Shown piece by piece: positions 1 to 11,034 of a DNA stretch of 64,000 nucleotides. The position numbers were made by a program, and so were the translations under genes. Below the pieces are notes generated by a model that worked only from the letters and a program-made list of their open reading frames with translations, ran no database searches and was not told the origin of the DNA. Source of the DNA: Owenia fusiformis. Its lineage: Eukaryota; Annelida; Polychaeta; Sabellida; Oweniidae. The stretch spans positions 31,249,375 to 31,313,374 of the forward strand of contig CAIIXF020000005.1 in the NCBI GenBank assembly GCA_903813345.2, written 5' to 3'. The first letter of the stretch is position 1; each line of letters begins with the position of its first letter.

Positions 1-119
1 ATACATGTTGTTATTAAGTTATTGATTGCGCATGTGTTTTAATAATTTGAACCAATCAAATTGCTGGATTTAAAGTGCATGTGCAAAAACTGAACCAAAA
101 ATAGAACCTCGTGCAGATT

Positions 120-2200
120 GCTTCTAGTGAGATACCATGTTGAAATGGACCATGGCCATACCATGGTATACCATGGTATGACCATGGTATACCATGGTAT
201 ATGGCCATGAAATACCATGGTAATACCATGGCCGATCATGAACGTTAAATGGCACCATTGCATTTCATTGTTAACAGTGCGTTTTTAACATGGAGTTTTC
301 CATTGAATAAAATACTGCCGTTTCGCAGTATTTCATGGTCAGAAACGATCAAATGCAATGATATCATGGTCAAGTTCTCGGCCATGATATCATTGCATTT
401 GATGGTCTCTTGACCATGATATCATTGCATTTGATGGTTTCTGACCATGAAATACTGTGAAACGGCAGTATTTTTTCAATGGGAAACTCCATGTTAAAAA
501 AACGCTCCTGACCATGAAATGCAATGGTGCCATTTAACGATCATGATATACCATGGTATACCATGGTCAATTAACATGTAATTTTGTATCTAAAAAATAC
601 CACCGTTTCACAGTATTTCATGGTCAAATACCATCAAATGCAGCGATATCATGGTCTAGACATTTAACCATGATATGCAATGGAGCCATTTAATTATCAC
701 GATCTACTATGGTATACTGTGGGAACTATACTTAAAATTTTGCATTTAAAAATACTGCTATTTTGCAGTTTTTCATGGTTGCAAACCATCAAATGCAATG
801 AAGTACAGTCAAGATGTTTAATCGAAGACTGGAGGTTTGACTTACAAAATATTTAGTTGATCTCCTATTTAACCGACAACAGTCAAATAAAAGTAAAGCA
901 TATTTGTTTAACAAAAAAAAATTGTTTCTAGGGTTATTAACTTAATTATTCATAATAGAAATCAATTCATTAAATAAAGGAACAAAAGTATATAAAGTTG
1001 TGATTTTGATGAATATCAGAATCACTAATTATAATAATTTGGTTATCTAATCAACATTTATTAATAAAGATATTTCATGTAAAAAATATTTTTTGAACAT
1101 GGCCTTTCATTGTATTTCACTGCATTGCAAGAGAGATCATTGCATTTCATTGCATATCATGATCAATCATTGTATTTCATTGCATTTCATGGTTAAACGT
1201 GGTATTTCATTGCATTTCATGATCCATTTCAACTCTGACCAATTTTAGACTTGAGACTCTTGTAGAGTTCTTTTTAGCAATGAAATACGATGGTATAACC
1301 ATGGTATTTGATGGTCAGGTTTGACAATGAAATGCTATGAAATACAATCAACCACGAAATGCAATGATATGCCATGATAAATGATAGTTATGATTATGGC
1401 AATGAAATACCATGGTGTGACCATAGTATTTGATGGTCAGGTTTGACAATAAAATGCCATGAAATACCACCAACCATGAAATGCAATGATAAAACCATGA
1501 TAAATGAGAGTTATAATTTTGGCAATGAAATGACATGGTATGACCATGGTAATTGATTGTCACACGGTACAATGAAATGCCATGAAATGTCATTAACCAT
1601 GATATACAATGGTAATACCATGGTAAATGATGGTCAGGTACATAACAATAAAATATCATAGGATGACCATGACATTTGATTGTCAAATTGTACAATGAAA
1701 TACCATCAACCATGATATACAATGGTAATACCATGGTAAATGATGGTCAGGAACATGGCAATGAAATACCATGGTATGACCATGGTATTTGATTGTCACA
1801 TCTTATAATGAAATGCCATCAACCATGATATACCATGGTCTATTATGGTCAGGAACATGGCATTGAAATACCATGGTATTTGATTGTCACATCTTACAAT
1901 AAAATGCCATGAAATGCAATCAACCATGATATACCATGGTAATACCATGGTAAATGATGGTCAGGAACATGGCAATGAAATACCATGGTATTTGATGGCA
2001 AACTTTTGACATGAAATACCATGAAACATGGTATAACATGATATACCATGGTATACCATGGTCAAAAATTGACCAAAAAAACATCATTGCCACCATGGTC
2101 AGAGTTGATGGTAATTTCATTGCTGATCATGATAGACCATGGTAAACCATGGTATACCATGGTATCATGGTTTAAGTTTAAACATGGTATAGAACAGATA
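120..2200. repeat. CCATGG/CATGGTAT-rich satellite-like region
   Basis: Dense imperfect repetition of ATACCATGGTAT, CCATGATAT and TTTGATGGTCA in both orientations. Between 1300 and 2060 the phrase GGTCAGG recurs at 1313, 1434, 1632, 1744, 1847 and 1957, giving a rough unit of 105-120 bp. Reading frames here are by-products of the repeats (CATGG read as HGIPWY-like peptides), so no gene is called. Confidence 0.85.
230..552. repeat. Long imperfect palindrome in the satellite region
   Basis: The left arm (GATCATGAACGTTAAATGG, then GTTTTTAACATGGAGTTT, then ACTGCCGTTTCGCAGTATT) is mirrored by the right arm (AATACTGTGAAACGGCAGT, AAACTCCATGTTAAAAAAAC, CCATTTAACGATCATGA). The centre is near 388. Arms are about 155 bp with small mismatches. 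Confidence 0.85.
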
Positions 2201-2301
2201 AGTCTTGTGATTCCAGATGAGGGGGTTACCATTGCCAGTATACATGTGTAAGCATTGGATGGTGATGGTAACTGCTAAAATTGAAATATTTGATAACAGA
2301 T

Positions 2302-3068
2302 TTAAGGTGCTATGGAAGTTAACAGGAAATGACAAAACAAAACAGGAAGTGAAAAAAAATTTGCATTTTTAGACATTTTTTGAACAAAGATAACAGAGTT
2401 CTGGTTTGACCTCCAGTCAATTTAACTATTTCCACATATCATTTACATGACCAGGATCACAATGTGCATGGTCAGAATAACCCTAAACATGATGAAATAA
2501 CCTTTTTAGCCCTTTGAAAGTGTGACTGAAAAAAAGCTAAAAGTAGGAGCTAGGGAAGGTCACTGAACAGAATCTTTTGAATTTTTCAAAAAATGTGCCC
2601 AATATAATGCTCTAACTGATACAATCTTTGAAATTTTAGAAAATTGTCTTAAACAAAAATGGCGGTCATAAAAAGGAAAATAGATCGCTTTTCAAATCAG
2701 TTTTTTCATTTTTTTTCTTTTTCTATGAATGATATCAAATTTTCAAAGATTGTATCATTTAGAGCAATATATTGGGCACATTTTCTGAAAATTTCAAAAG
2801 ATTCTGTTCAGTGACCTTTCCTACCTCCTACTTTTAGCTATTTTTCAGTCACATTTTCAGAGGGCTGAAAAGGTTATTTTATCATGTTTAGGGTCATTCT
2901 GACCATGAACATTGTGATCCTGGACCTGTAAATGGTATTTGAAACTAGTTGAATTGACCGGAGGTCAAAACAGAACTCTGTTATCTTTGTTCAAAAAATG
3001 TCTAAAAATGCAAAAAAATTTGTCACTTCCTGTTTTGTCATTTCCTGTTAACTTCCATAGCACCTTAA
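2302..3068. mobile_element. Foldback element with ~330-bp inverted arms and TTAA ends
   Basis: The left arm starts TTAAGGTGCTATGGAAGTTA and the right arm ends in its reverse complement, TAACTTCCATAGCACCTTAA. Internal landmarks also mirror (TGACCTCCAGTCAATT / AATTGACCGGAGGTCA; AAGATTCTGTTCAGTGACC on the right matches GGTCACTGAACAGAATCTT on the left). A spacer of about 100 bp remains in the middle. TTAA at both ends fits a TTAA target duplication, as in piggyBac-like or Kolobok-like elements. No transposase is encoded, so it is non-autonomous. Confidence 0.85.
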
Positions 3069-3660
3069 ATAGAATTTAAAGAAAATATCGCATGATTCTC
3101 TTTCTAGTGTTACTCTTGCAAGATTTATCCAGGTAGTTATTGTGTAAATTTCAAGTCAGTCTAACATTAGCAGGGGCTTTGTTTCAGTTACTGGACTTTG
3201 TTCTAATAAACATTTTAATAACATCAAATCAAACCTATAGACTTTTATCATACTAATGAAAATTACCAATTACATATTTTTTTCTTTAATTTTTTTCTAA
3301 GAGACACGATTTGAAACTGAACTTGTAATTTTTCAAAGTATATAAAAGATTTTTACAATCAAGTCGTACAGCTGTACTATTAATCAATCAATCAACGTCA
3401 TCAATCAATTTTCTGTGCAAATACAAAATATTTTGCACTTTAATAAAGTATATCACATTAGGGTAATTTTTAAATGGACTTTTGAGAATATGTATCATAA
3501 AGATATACTTTAATTCTCACATATAGGCCTGATTAGAGGACATATATTCTTATATCCTGACAAATTGATGAATAAGTGCATCTTAACAAGGCCATTCCCA
3601 TTAGGCCTTTAGAGCTATTACATAATGGCTCAACTAATCAACTAATGTACTGGCAGGATG
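3069..3660. other. No gene or repeat recognised
   Basis: AT-rich non-coding sequence with short TCAATCAATCAA runs near 3380. Confidence 0.5.
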
Positions 3661-3975
3661 AAGTTTTATGTTACCCTTTCCATTCATTCGACTTCACATC
3701 TTAAAAGAGTGCTTCATCTTCACTTATTCAGTTTACAATAAATCTCTGAACTTACCGAGTCAATCAGATTTTATTGTCGAAATATTGACGTTTTTTTTAT
3801 ATAATGTTTTTTTGCTGATTGGTTGAAAAAGGGCAGTGCGGATGTTTGAAATGATTTATGATGCATGCCATCACAGGCACCAGTCATAAGGGTGGGTTGA
3901 GGCTGCTAAACTGTAATATAGTCTAAACTAGGAAGTGGGTAGTTTATAATTAGACTCAATCTGGACACAGGGTAA
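3661..3975 (-). repeat. Dispersed repeat, copy inverted relative to 17910-18240
   Basis: Shares, in reverse complement, the order TTACCCTTTCCATTCATTC, CTTCATCTTCACT, GATTGGTTGAAAAAGGG, CACAGGCACCA and GCTAAACTGTAATATAGTCT with 17910-18240. Related ends (AAAGAGTGAAGA...TCTTTTAAGAAG) also occur near 35050 and 54170. Confidence 0.75.
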
Positions 3976-5634
3976 GATTGTGTAGTATTAGAGAGGCCAT
4001 CATTTTGTCAATAAGTCTGTTCATTTGTCCATCTAGTGTCTATCTGCCCTTGTGTCTGTCGATCCATTTCACCATCTCTTCAGATGATATCTCAAATACC
4101 AGTAATCAGATTTGATAAAATCTTACAGATGGATGCTAACGATTACAGTTTGTAACTGATTTATAAAATGGTATTTTATCAATATTTTTAGCTAAAATAT
4201 AAGAATTCCATTTTATGAACTTCTGAGTTTGTGTTTGAAATAGTCATGTGTTGCCTGTGTCGGCAAGAAGAGACACTAGTACTACATGGTTATTTCTTGC
4301 ATGGATTGTTCAAAATGAATAATAATTTCAGGAAAGATGTTTTCTCAAGTGGTTCTCTTTGGAGTTGCAATTTCTCTCATTCTAAGTGATTCAATGAATT
4401 ATGTCCTTCCGGTGTAGTAAAGTTAATTTACTGAACCAGGGGACAATTCATTTACTTGATAAAATGTTTCCAGTTAAGGAAAGTGAAATAGTGTTGAAAA
4501 TATGAATTTCTTGAACATGAAATCATTTCTTTTACCATATTTCCCTGGAGTGTTTTAATAGTCAATGATAGGCATACTCTTCCATTGCTCTGCATCGGAC
4601 ATATCACCTTTTTATAAGGTTCGAGGAGTATGTGGCATATTTGATACCAGAGAAAAAAAATGTGAATGTTGGAGTGAGAGTAGGGGTTTGCTTTTTATTA
4701 TCATTCAACTTTGTACATATTTGTAGAAAATAATGACATTCACTTTCGTCATCCTTAAAGCTTTTTGTGAAGTAGATTTGATTCTATTACAAACCAAAAA
4801 AATGATATTTTAGATAATCAATTGGAAATGTAGTAATACTCCAGGTGCTGATTTAAGTGCCATCTATACATTAAATACAGTTAAAAAAGGCAATGTTTTC
4901 TCAAGATGATTGTTGATGCTCAAGATATGCACGAAACTGAATAACAAAATGTCAAAGTGAAAAAGCTGGAAGGCAATATCACTCATTTAGCCTTTTACAT
5001 TTGGACCAAATATCTGTTTTCTAATTTGGATTATCAATACATATATTTTACAGATCACTAGTTATTCATCAATTTAACCACTCATATGTCATTCATTAAG
5101 ATTTATTACAAAACATCCTCCAGTCATGAAGTCCTTAGGCAGAGTGAAATTATGATGTCACAATGGCAAAATATATCATTTTCTATTCTTATTCATCAGA
5201 TAAAGCTCCTTTAACTGGTGTCCTTTAATTGAAAAGTGTCTTATATGATATAACGGTTGAATATTTAAAAAAAACTCAGTGAAAAATTATTTCAAATGTG
5301 CATTTTTGTTAGAATGAAGTAGAACGGGAAACAAAATTAAAATAATCAGATTTACTCTGTGGTCCTAGAGACCCCTGAAGAAGAGGTGTCTTATTTGTTT
5401 TGACCTAATGACTTTGTGGATTTATGGTGAATAATAAATTCCAGTATAAGAATTGACTTAGATTGATTATCTTTTTCTACATTTAATTAGGTTCAGCTAT
5501 GCATCTTTCGATATATGACAAATATCTTCAGTTTTCACTATAGATATACAGTGTACTAATATACAATTCACCCTGAGACATAGTAAGCCTCTGGATTGAA
5601 CATATTTGTGTTCAGATGTAATTTATCTTAAATT
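3976..5634. other. No gene recognised
   Basis: AT-rich, non-coding by eye; no open frame with splice signals and no clear repeat. Confidence 0.5.
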
Positions 5635-5639
5635 GCAGG

Positions 5640-5815
5640 TCGGATCTGGGGGGGGGGGCATATTTGAAGTAGGAAAAAAGAATCAAACAAAAAAATTTGG
5701 GCTCATTTTCTTGATAATTTGGTCTAAAAAGTAAGGCATTGAAAGGCCTATTTATGCCCAAAAGGCCCTTAAAAAGTAATTTTTCTGCCCCTCCCACACC
5801 CCCCATATCCGCCAG
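5640..5815. repeat. GGGGGGCATATTT-type dispersed repeat, copy 1
   Basis: Begins with a G-run then CATATTTGAAGTAGG and contains GGGCTCATTTTCTTGATAAT, a phrase shared in the same orientation with 27400-27545. The C-rich end (CCCCTCCCACACCCCCC) mirrors the G-rich start. Confidence 0.65.
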
Positions 5816-7268
5816 TGAACTGAAATCTTCATCGGGGATGACATGCAGATATAATCTACATAGACTAAATTAAAAGCAAACATTCATCAACTTACCGGAT
5901 TTATTTACACAACATGTACAGATGTATTTTATTCAATAAATCATTGCTTATCAAAGTAATCAGGTTTAGATTCATTGTGTGACATGAATATTTATTCATT
6001 TTTTATTTTCATGAAAATGTTATGTTTTTGTAAATGTTAGCTCTAAACTAGATTCATGATGACATATATTGATTTACTGTTAAATCCAGGTGATGAATTT
6101 ATTAAGTATAGGTACAGATTTGATCAGCTTTAATTTTATAAAAGTGATATTTCATCTTTGCACTCTCAATGACACATGTGTACATGTACATATATATATT
6201 AAATGTTACTTTTCTTTAAGTCTGTGCCAAGTTAAAATTAAGAGACTTGCATGAAGTAAAGGTAAATGTCAGTTTCAGAAAGATGGCAGTAGAAGTCTCT
6301 CTTTTGACAGCATAGATAGAAGGGTCCATTTGGAAGTAAACATATGATTAGAATAAAAAACAAAATTGTTTGCCTGAGGTAGGACTAGATTTAAAAAGAT
6401 ATTGGAGGTATGAGATAAAAAGATGAGATTTTTATGATATGATTACACAAGTTTTTTAATATTTCACTTTGGTCATTTGTCATAGATATAATCATTCACT
6501 AGTAGATAAAAACCATACCCATGTTTAAAAAATCATAAGATTACTCTTAGATATCTAATAAGAAATGTTCATTCTGGAACAAGAAATGTATAACTTAAGC
6601 TTCCTAATGACTTTGGAGCCTCTAATCATTTGAGAGCTGCTAGTATATCAACTAACTACCTATTGTTTGGTCATTATTTATTATTTCCTCATCAATATTA
6701 ATCTACTTTGCTCTCTTTTTCAAGACGAGTAATTATGCATAGTGCACATAATTACTCAGATGTGAGAAGTAGTTACCAGTTTCGCCACCAGATGGCTGAT
6801 TCGGGGGAATTAACATGGCAGGGGTATTACAAAATTCCCTTAAACTTGAATATGCATCAGTTTTTGTGGTTCACTTTTCATATTACCCTTATGTATCTGA
6901 TAATTATACAAATTTAAATATGTCCAGTAAAAGAAAATATTATCTGCCCAACACAAGAAAAAATATTTCACTTTTTGTGGTTTTACAACATGGGGTCTAT
7001 GGGGAATCTCCCCGACCTAGAAGTCACATTTTCAAAGAAAATAAAATTTTCAAAATTGATTAACTCTCTTCAAAACCACATTTCCAAATGTAATTTTACA
7101 TGTAGATTCCAAATATGACATCAGTTTGACTGAATTGTGAATTTTTAAGTTACTCGCATCTGGGATATTATGTAGAGTCTTGTTTTTAATATACAGTTCA
7201 CTGCCTTGTGTGTGCAATTGTCCATGTGGTATATTGCAGTGTCACATGGTCTTGCTTAACAAAAAAAA
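5816..7268. other. No gene recognised
   Basis: AT-rich non-coding sequence. Small overlapping frames at 6708-7063 have no recognisable domain or codon signature. Confidence 0.5.
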
Positions 7269-7338
7269 ATGCCAGGGAGTTCGATGGGTTTGATTCGATC
7301 CCCCCTGGCCAAAAATCTTTCAAAATCAGACAGTTTTT

Positions 7339-8334
7339 GGCTCACATAGTGAGCCTATGGGATCGACCAGGCGTCTGTCCGTTGGTCCGTCTGTCCGTCT
7401 GTCCGTTGGTCCGTCCGTCCGTCCATATGTCCGTCAACATTGACCGCACAAATTAAAACTGCTATTCGGATTGAGTCATATCCATAGTCATTTTATGCAT
7501 ATCCATAATGCCTATTTGACCTATCATCGCCATTTCCCAAGTTCGCCCGGTTTCCGAGAAATTGCTGATTTTGACGTCAAAAAGTCAAATTTTCTGTAAA
7601 TACTAGACACTTTGTTGAAGTAGAACTTTCAAATAACTTGTAGTAGTTGCTGTATATGTAACTTATGTCCTCTGAAGATTTCAAAGCTCTTGGAATTACA
7701 GTTTTTGGTGTTTACTCTATAAAATTTGACAAAAAGTAGGACTGTCATTTTCAGGAAACTTTCTCATGTATAAAGTCAATGGCAGGTTTTGTGATTGACA
7801 AGTTTTTCAAAGTTTGCCTTATACTTGATCATTTCTTACAATGAATTATATCATAACTAGATTAAAGCATTCCCTACAAATTGCTCTATATATGTCAGCA
7901 TCAAATATTTACCGTTTTTGAGATATTTGACGTCTAAAAACAGTAAAAATAAGTTATTTTTCAACTTGCTTCAATTTGACCAATTTTTTTTTGAAAATCA
8001 TCTACTAGATACCAGGAGTTCAAATCTGACATTAGTTTTAGGATTTAACTTTTACTTGACCTTCAGTGACCTTTGGAAGGTCAAAAAAGTTGATTTTTCA
8101 AATTGATTTTTGGATGTAAATTTTGGTCAGCTTAATCACAAAAGACCTTACTGAGCTCTGAATAAGTAAAGTTTTCAAGGTCAAAGGTCATCAAACTAGG
8201 TCACACAACTGTGCTATCTAAGTTTCTCATAGTTCAAGACTACAAATCCAAAACAATATTTTTGTTTGAAAGTCAGGATATACATTCCTCTGAAGGTTCC
8301 AAACTGTGAGCACAGGACCGTGGGTCCTATTTTT
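7339..8334 (+). mobile_element. Helentron-like non-autonomous element (HINE/DINE-1-like), nested
   Basis: The 5' end is a palindrome (GGCTCACATAGTGAGCC) followed by a (GTCY)n tract (7375-7436). Near the 3' end GTGAGC (8307-8312) is complementary to GCTCAC at the 5' end, and a hairpin AGGACC-GTG-GGTCCT (8314-8328) precedes the end. It sits between T residues of the host repeat with no target duplication. These are the described traits of Helentron-related elements: subterminal inverted repeats, GTCY tract, 3' hairpin, T-T insertion. No Rep/helicase is encoded. Confidence 0.75.
8178..8190 (+). promoter_or_regulatory. Perfect DR1-type nuclear receptor half-site pair
   Basis: AGGTCAAAGGTCA, the textbook DR1 (HNF4/RXR/COUP-TF type), inside the nested Helentron-like element and about 320 bp before AHCYL exon A. 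A palindromic TGACCTTTGGAAGGTCA lies at about 8067. Function is untested. Confidence 0.4.
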
Positions 8335-8505
8335 CACCATTCTGAGCACTTCTTAAGTGATTTTGGCCATTTTTGGACCAAAATTGTCACAAGTGAACCC
8401 CCCCCCTGGAATTTTTCAAACCCCACCTTGGCAAATCCTGGCTACGGGCCTGAGCAAACCTATATCAATTTACATAACATGTATATTCAAAATTTGTTGT
8501 TCCAG

Positions 8506-8602
8506 GAAATTAAGTATAAGAACCTCACCCCGCAGAGGAGTCGGATACACACAGTGGGAAATAGATCTATCAGTGCATCATCGCAAGACAGCTATAGCTC
8601 CA
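8506..8602 (+). CDS. AHCYL: AHCYL/IRBIT-like gene, N-terminal exon A (conserved serine-rich segment)
   Basis: Internal coding exon of 32 codons plus one base. It follows a pyrimidine-containing acceptor (TTGTTGTTCCAG) and ends at donor GTGAGT. It enters in phase 0 and leaves in phase 1, as required by the common exon at 59037. The translation ends NRSISASSQDSYSS; joined to [12 protein letters not shown] it parallels the vertebrate IRBIT stretch that runs RSISQSSTDSYSS then ASYTDSSDDE. In vertebrates this segment is multiply phosphorylated and controls binding to the IP3 receptor and ion transporters (established for the family). There is no start codon in the exon, so at least one upstream exon is needed; I did not find it and it may lie left of the window. 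The exon starts about 50 bp after a dispersed repeat that ends near 8455. Confidence 0.85.
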
Positions 8603-10119
8603 GTGAGTATATGCATATTATACTTTATTCACCCCCAGGTTATCAAGGTGCTAACTGGGGGGTCATTAACAGAAATGTTCTTAAAATTAAGAATTCTTGA
8701 GTCCTTTGTTCTCTTACTGTGACATCATTATATCCACATGGTTATTACAATTGGTTTAGAAATTCTTAACTTCAGAAGTATCTGTTAATGGGCCCATAGA
8801 GAACAGAAACTTGTTATAGTTAAGAATTCTGAAAGCAATAGTTTTAACCATATTATGTTAACAAAGTAGTCATAGAGTAGAAATATAGACTGAAGAGTGA
8901 AGGTTACCACGTGAATGGCATGTATTTATGTTTTGTTAGAATGACATTGGGAAGACCTGGAGTGTTGTAGTCGTTCTTATGTCCTTGATTATAAGTTCAA
9001 ACAAAGAAAATGAATACAAGATTTCATCCATAAATTTGCATGACTATTTTAGATCATGAGCTTTCAATGAGTTGAAAGCCCATGTTTAGATTTAACATAA
9101 GTTGGGGTAACCAACTTTGGGCCAAGTATGTCAAAATGTGGTTATTGGGCATTCTGATTCTCATAGCATCTTTCTGTTTCACCTGAAACATCTCAGGGCT
9201 GAGAGAAGAAATGAGATTTCATGGTTTATCATGATGGTTATTAGGTATTAATGAACTATTTCTGCAATTACATCGCAATATTATTTATTATCATATTGGA
9301 TTTTCCAATTTTATGTCGATTTGCAGCAATATATTTTGTATCCTCAGAAAGATGTCACTCAAGAAAGCTTATAGCATAGACTGACATTGATGTGATACAT
9401 TACTTCTTTGAATCATTATTCAAATGTCTCTCAATTTTTGAGATAAATGTTATGTTTTAAAATACCATTATGTCAAGTGAGTCATTTTTAAATCTGAATA
9501 TTTTGAGGTTGGTTTTGTTTTGTTATTCAGCAATTTGTATTATATCTGTACTTCCATCTCTGCTCTGTAACTACAGAACTGATATGATTTGCCTTCATCT
9601 TAAAACTCGTTTCCTGAATGTGTGTGTATATGTATTATATATTACAGATGCATTCAGAAAATACACTTAGAGTTTTTTTAAAAGCTTAAATGAAAATGAT
9701 AGCCAACTTGGTCATGACTTTGAAATGTCAGTAAATATATTAAATGATGTAACATGTGCCACTGTTTTAAGTCAATTATCTATTAATTGAGTCACATCAA
9801 ACAACTTTTAAATGTCATCAGGTTCATTTTAATGTGACTCTGAATTCTCATTTAACAAAGATACTGAGTACTCTTCTTCAAAGTTAAGATATTTACCTCT
9901 CGTTAGTGCAAGATTAATAAAGTCTCACTTGAACAATAGACTTTTAATAAACTCATAATTGACTCTACTTACCGAAGTCCTGCCCATATGTCAAGTATAC
10001 CTAATCATCAAGAAGGCAAATAAAAAGTCATCCATCAGTTTGCACATTTGTCAGTACCAGAATGTACTTTCTTAATAGGTTGAACGCTGCAAGGGATCAC
10101 AATATTCTATCATAAACAT
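8603..10119. other. Intron sequence, no gene recognised
   Basis: Contains several TTAAGAATTCT repeats (8680-8840) and a small hairpin (AAGTTGGGGTAACCAACTT near 9100); otherwise nothing recognised. Confidence 0.5.
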
Positions 10120-10261
10120 ACAGTAAAAACTGTCTTAAAGTGAATACCTCTCTCTCTCGCTTCTGGCTTCTGTATAAATTATCATATCTGTAGTGAACAC
10201 CTACCAACACTGAACATTTTTTCTTGGCAAAGGAATGTTCAATAAACACAGCTTTTACTGT
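10120..10261. mobile_element. ACAGTAAAACCTG-type inverted-repeat element
   Basis: Starts ACAGTAAAAACTGTCTTAAA and ends CAGCTTTTACTGT, giving a ~13-bp imperfect terminal inverted repeat around 142 bp. Related pieces ending TTTTACTGTA appear near 56190, 63290 and 63797. Confidence 0.6.
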
Positions 10262-10924
10262 GATGTATGTATGTTTTTATACAATGTATTGTATATGAAA
10301 AGGAACGAGGAATTTTTCAGGCTTTTCTTGGTTCAGTAAACAGTGTTTTCAAGAAGGTTTGAAAAAAGTAGGCTCACAAAAATTGATTATTTGGCTGATG
10401 ATTTTTGATAGCCATTTTGGCTAATATCTCTTTTTTCAGTCCAGAACACTGTCTGTGGCGACATTTGCTCAGATTTCCAGTACAGACACCCGGTCAATGA
10501 GTATCATTTTAAAATTGCATTCAGTTCTAAACAAATTACTCAATGGCCTGGATGTGTTGAAGATCGGAGCAAATGTGACAATGAAATAAGGGAGAAAAGA
10601 GTGTAGGAGTACTGTATATTTGTTGCTCTTTTGAAAGGGGCTCACTTACCAACCAATAAACATAATGGAGGAGCACTTTTCAAATTACATGTGCCAAGTT
10701 AATGTCTGATCAATAGCCTTTATTTTCGTACCTGCGGAATGTGATTGTTCAATACATTATCAGCTGTTCCAGACCTCAAGGGTGATTTATAAGGTAATAT
10801 CACATTGAGCATGACAATTATGTATTAAAACTATTGTGTTCTAATGTCTGATTCAAATATGAGTTTATGCTGGTGAATGATTTATACCTAGTCACCTTGA
10901 TTCAGGATAGTGGTAAAGGTATCA

Positions 10925-11034
10925 AGTCTGTAGCTGAGGGGGGGGGGAGGGGGGATTGGTCCAAGTTGTGAACCCCACAGTTGGAATTTTCTGAAAAGTG
11001 AAACCCTTATTGACAAAAGCTGGCTCGGAGCCTG
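10925..11034. mobile_element. CCCGTAGCCAGG-family repeat, short copy
   Basis: G-rich start, then GTGAACCCCAC and AGTGAAACCC, ending AAGCTGGCTCGGAGCCTGAG. The middle is deleted compared with 13167-13364. Confidence 0.55.

Larger units (their letters stand above)
7269..8455. mobile_element. CCCGTAGCCAGG-family repeat, split by a nested element
   Basis: The left part (CCTGGCCAAAAATCTTTC...CAGTTTTT, to 7338) and the right part (CACCATTCTGAGCACTTC...CTGGCTACGGGCCTG, from 8335) are consecutive in the undisrupted relatives at 13167-13364 and 57549-57714. The interruption is the Helentron-like element 7339-8334. Confidence 0.8.

Noticed and set aside
1348-2251. Frames rich in HGIPWY-type repeats near the left edge
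   Set aside because: Translations of the CCATGGTAT satellite on both strands.
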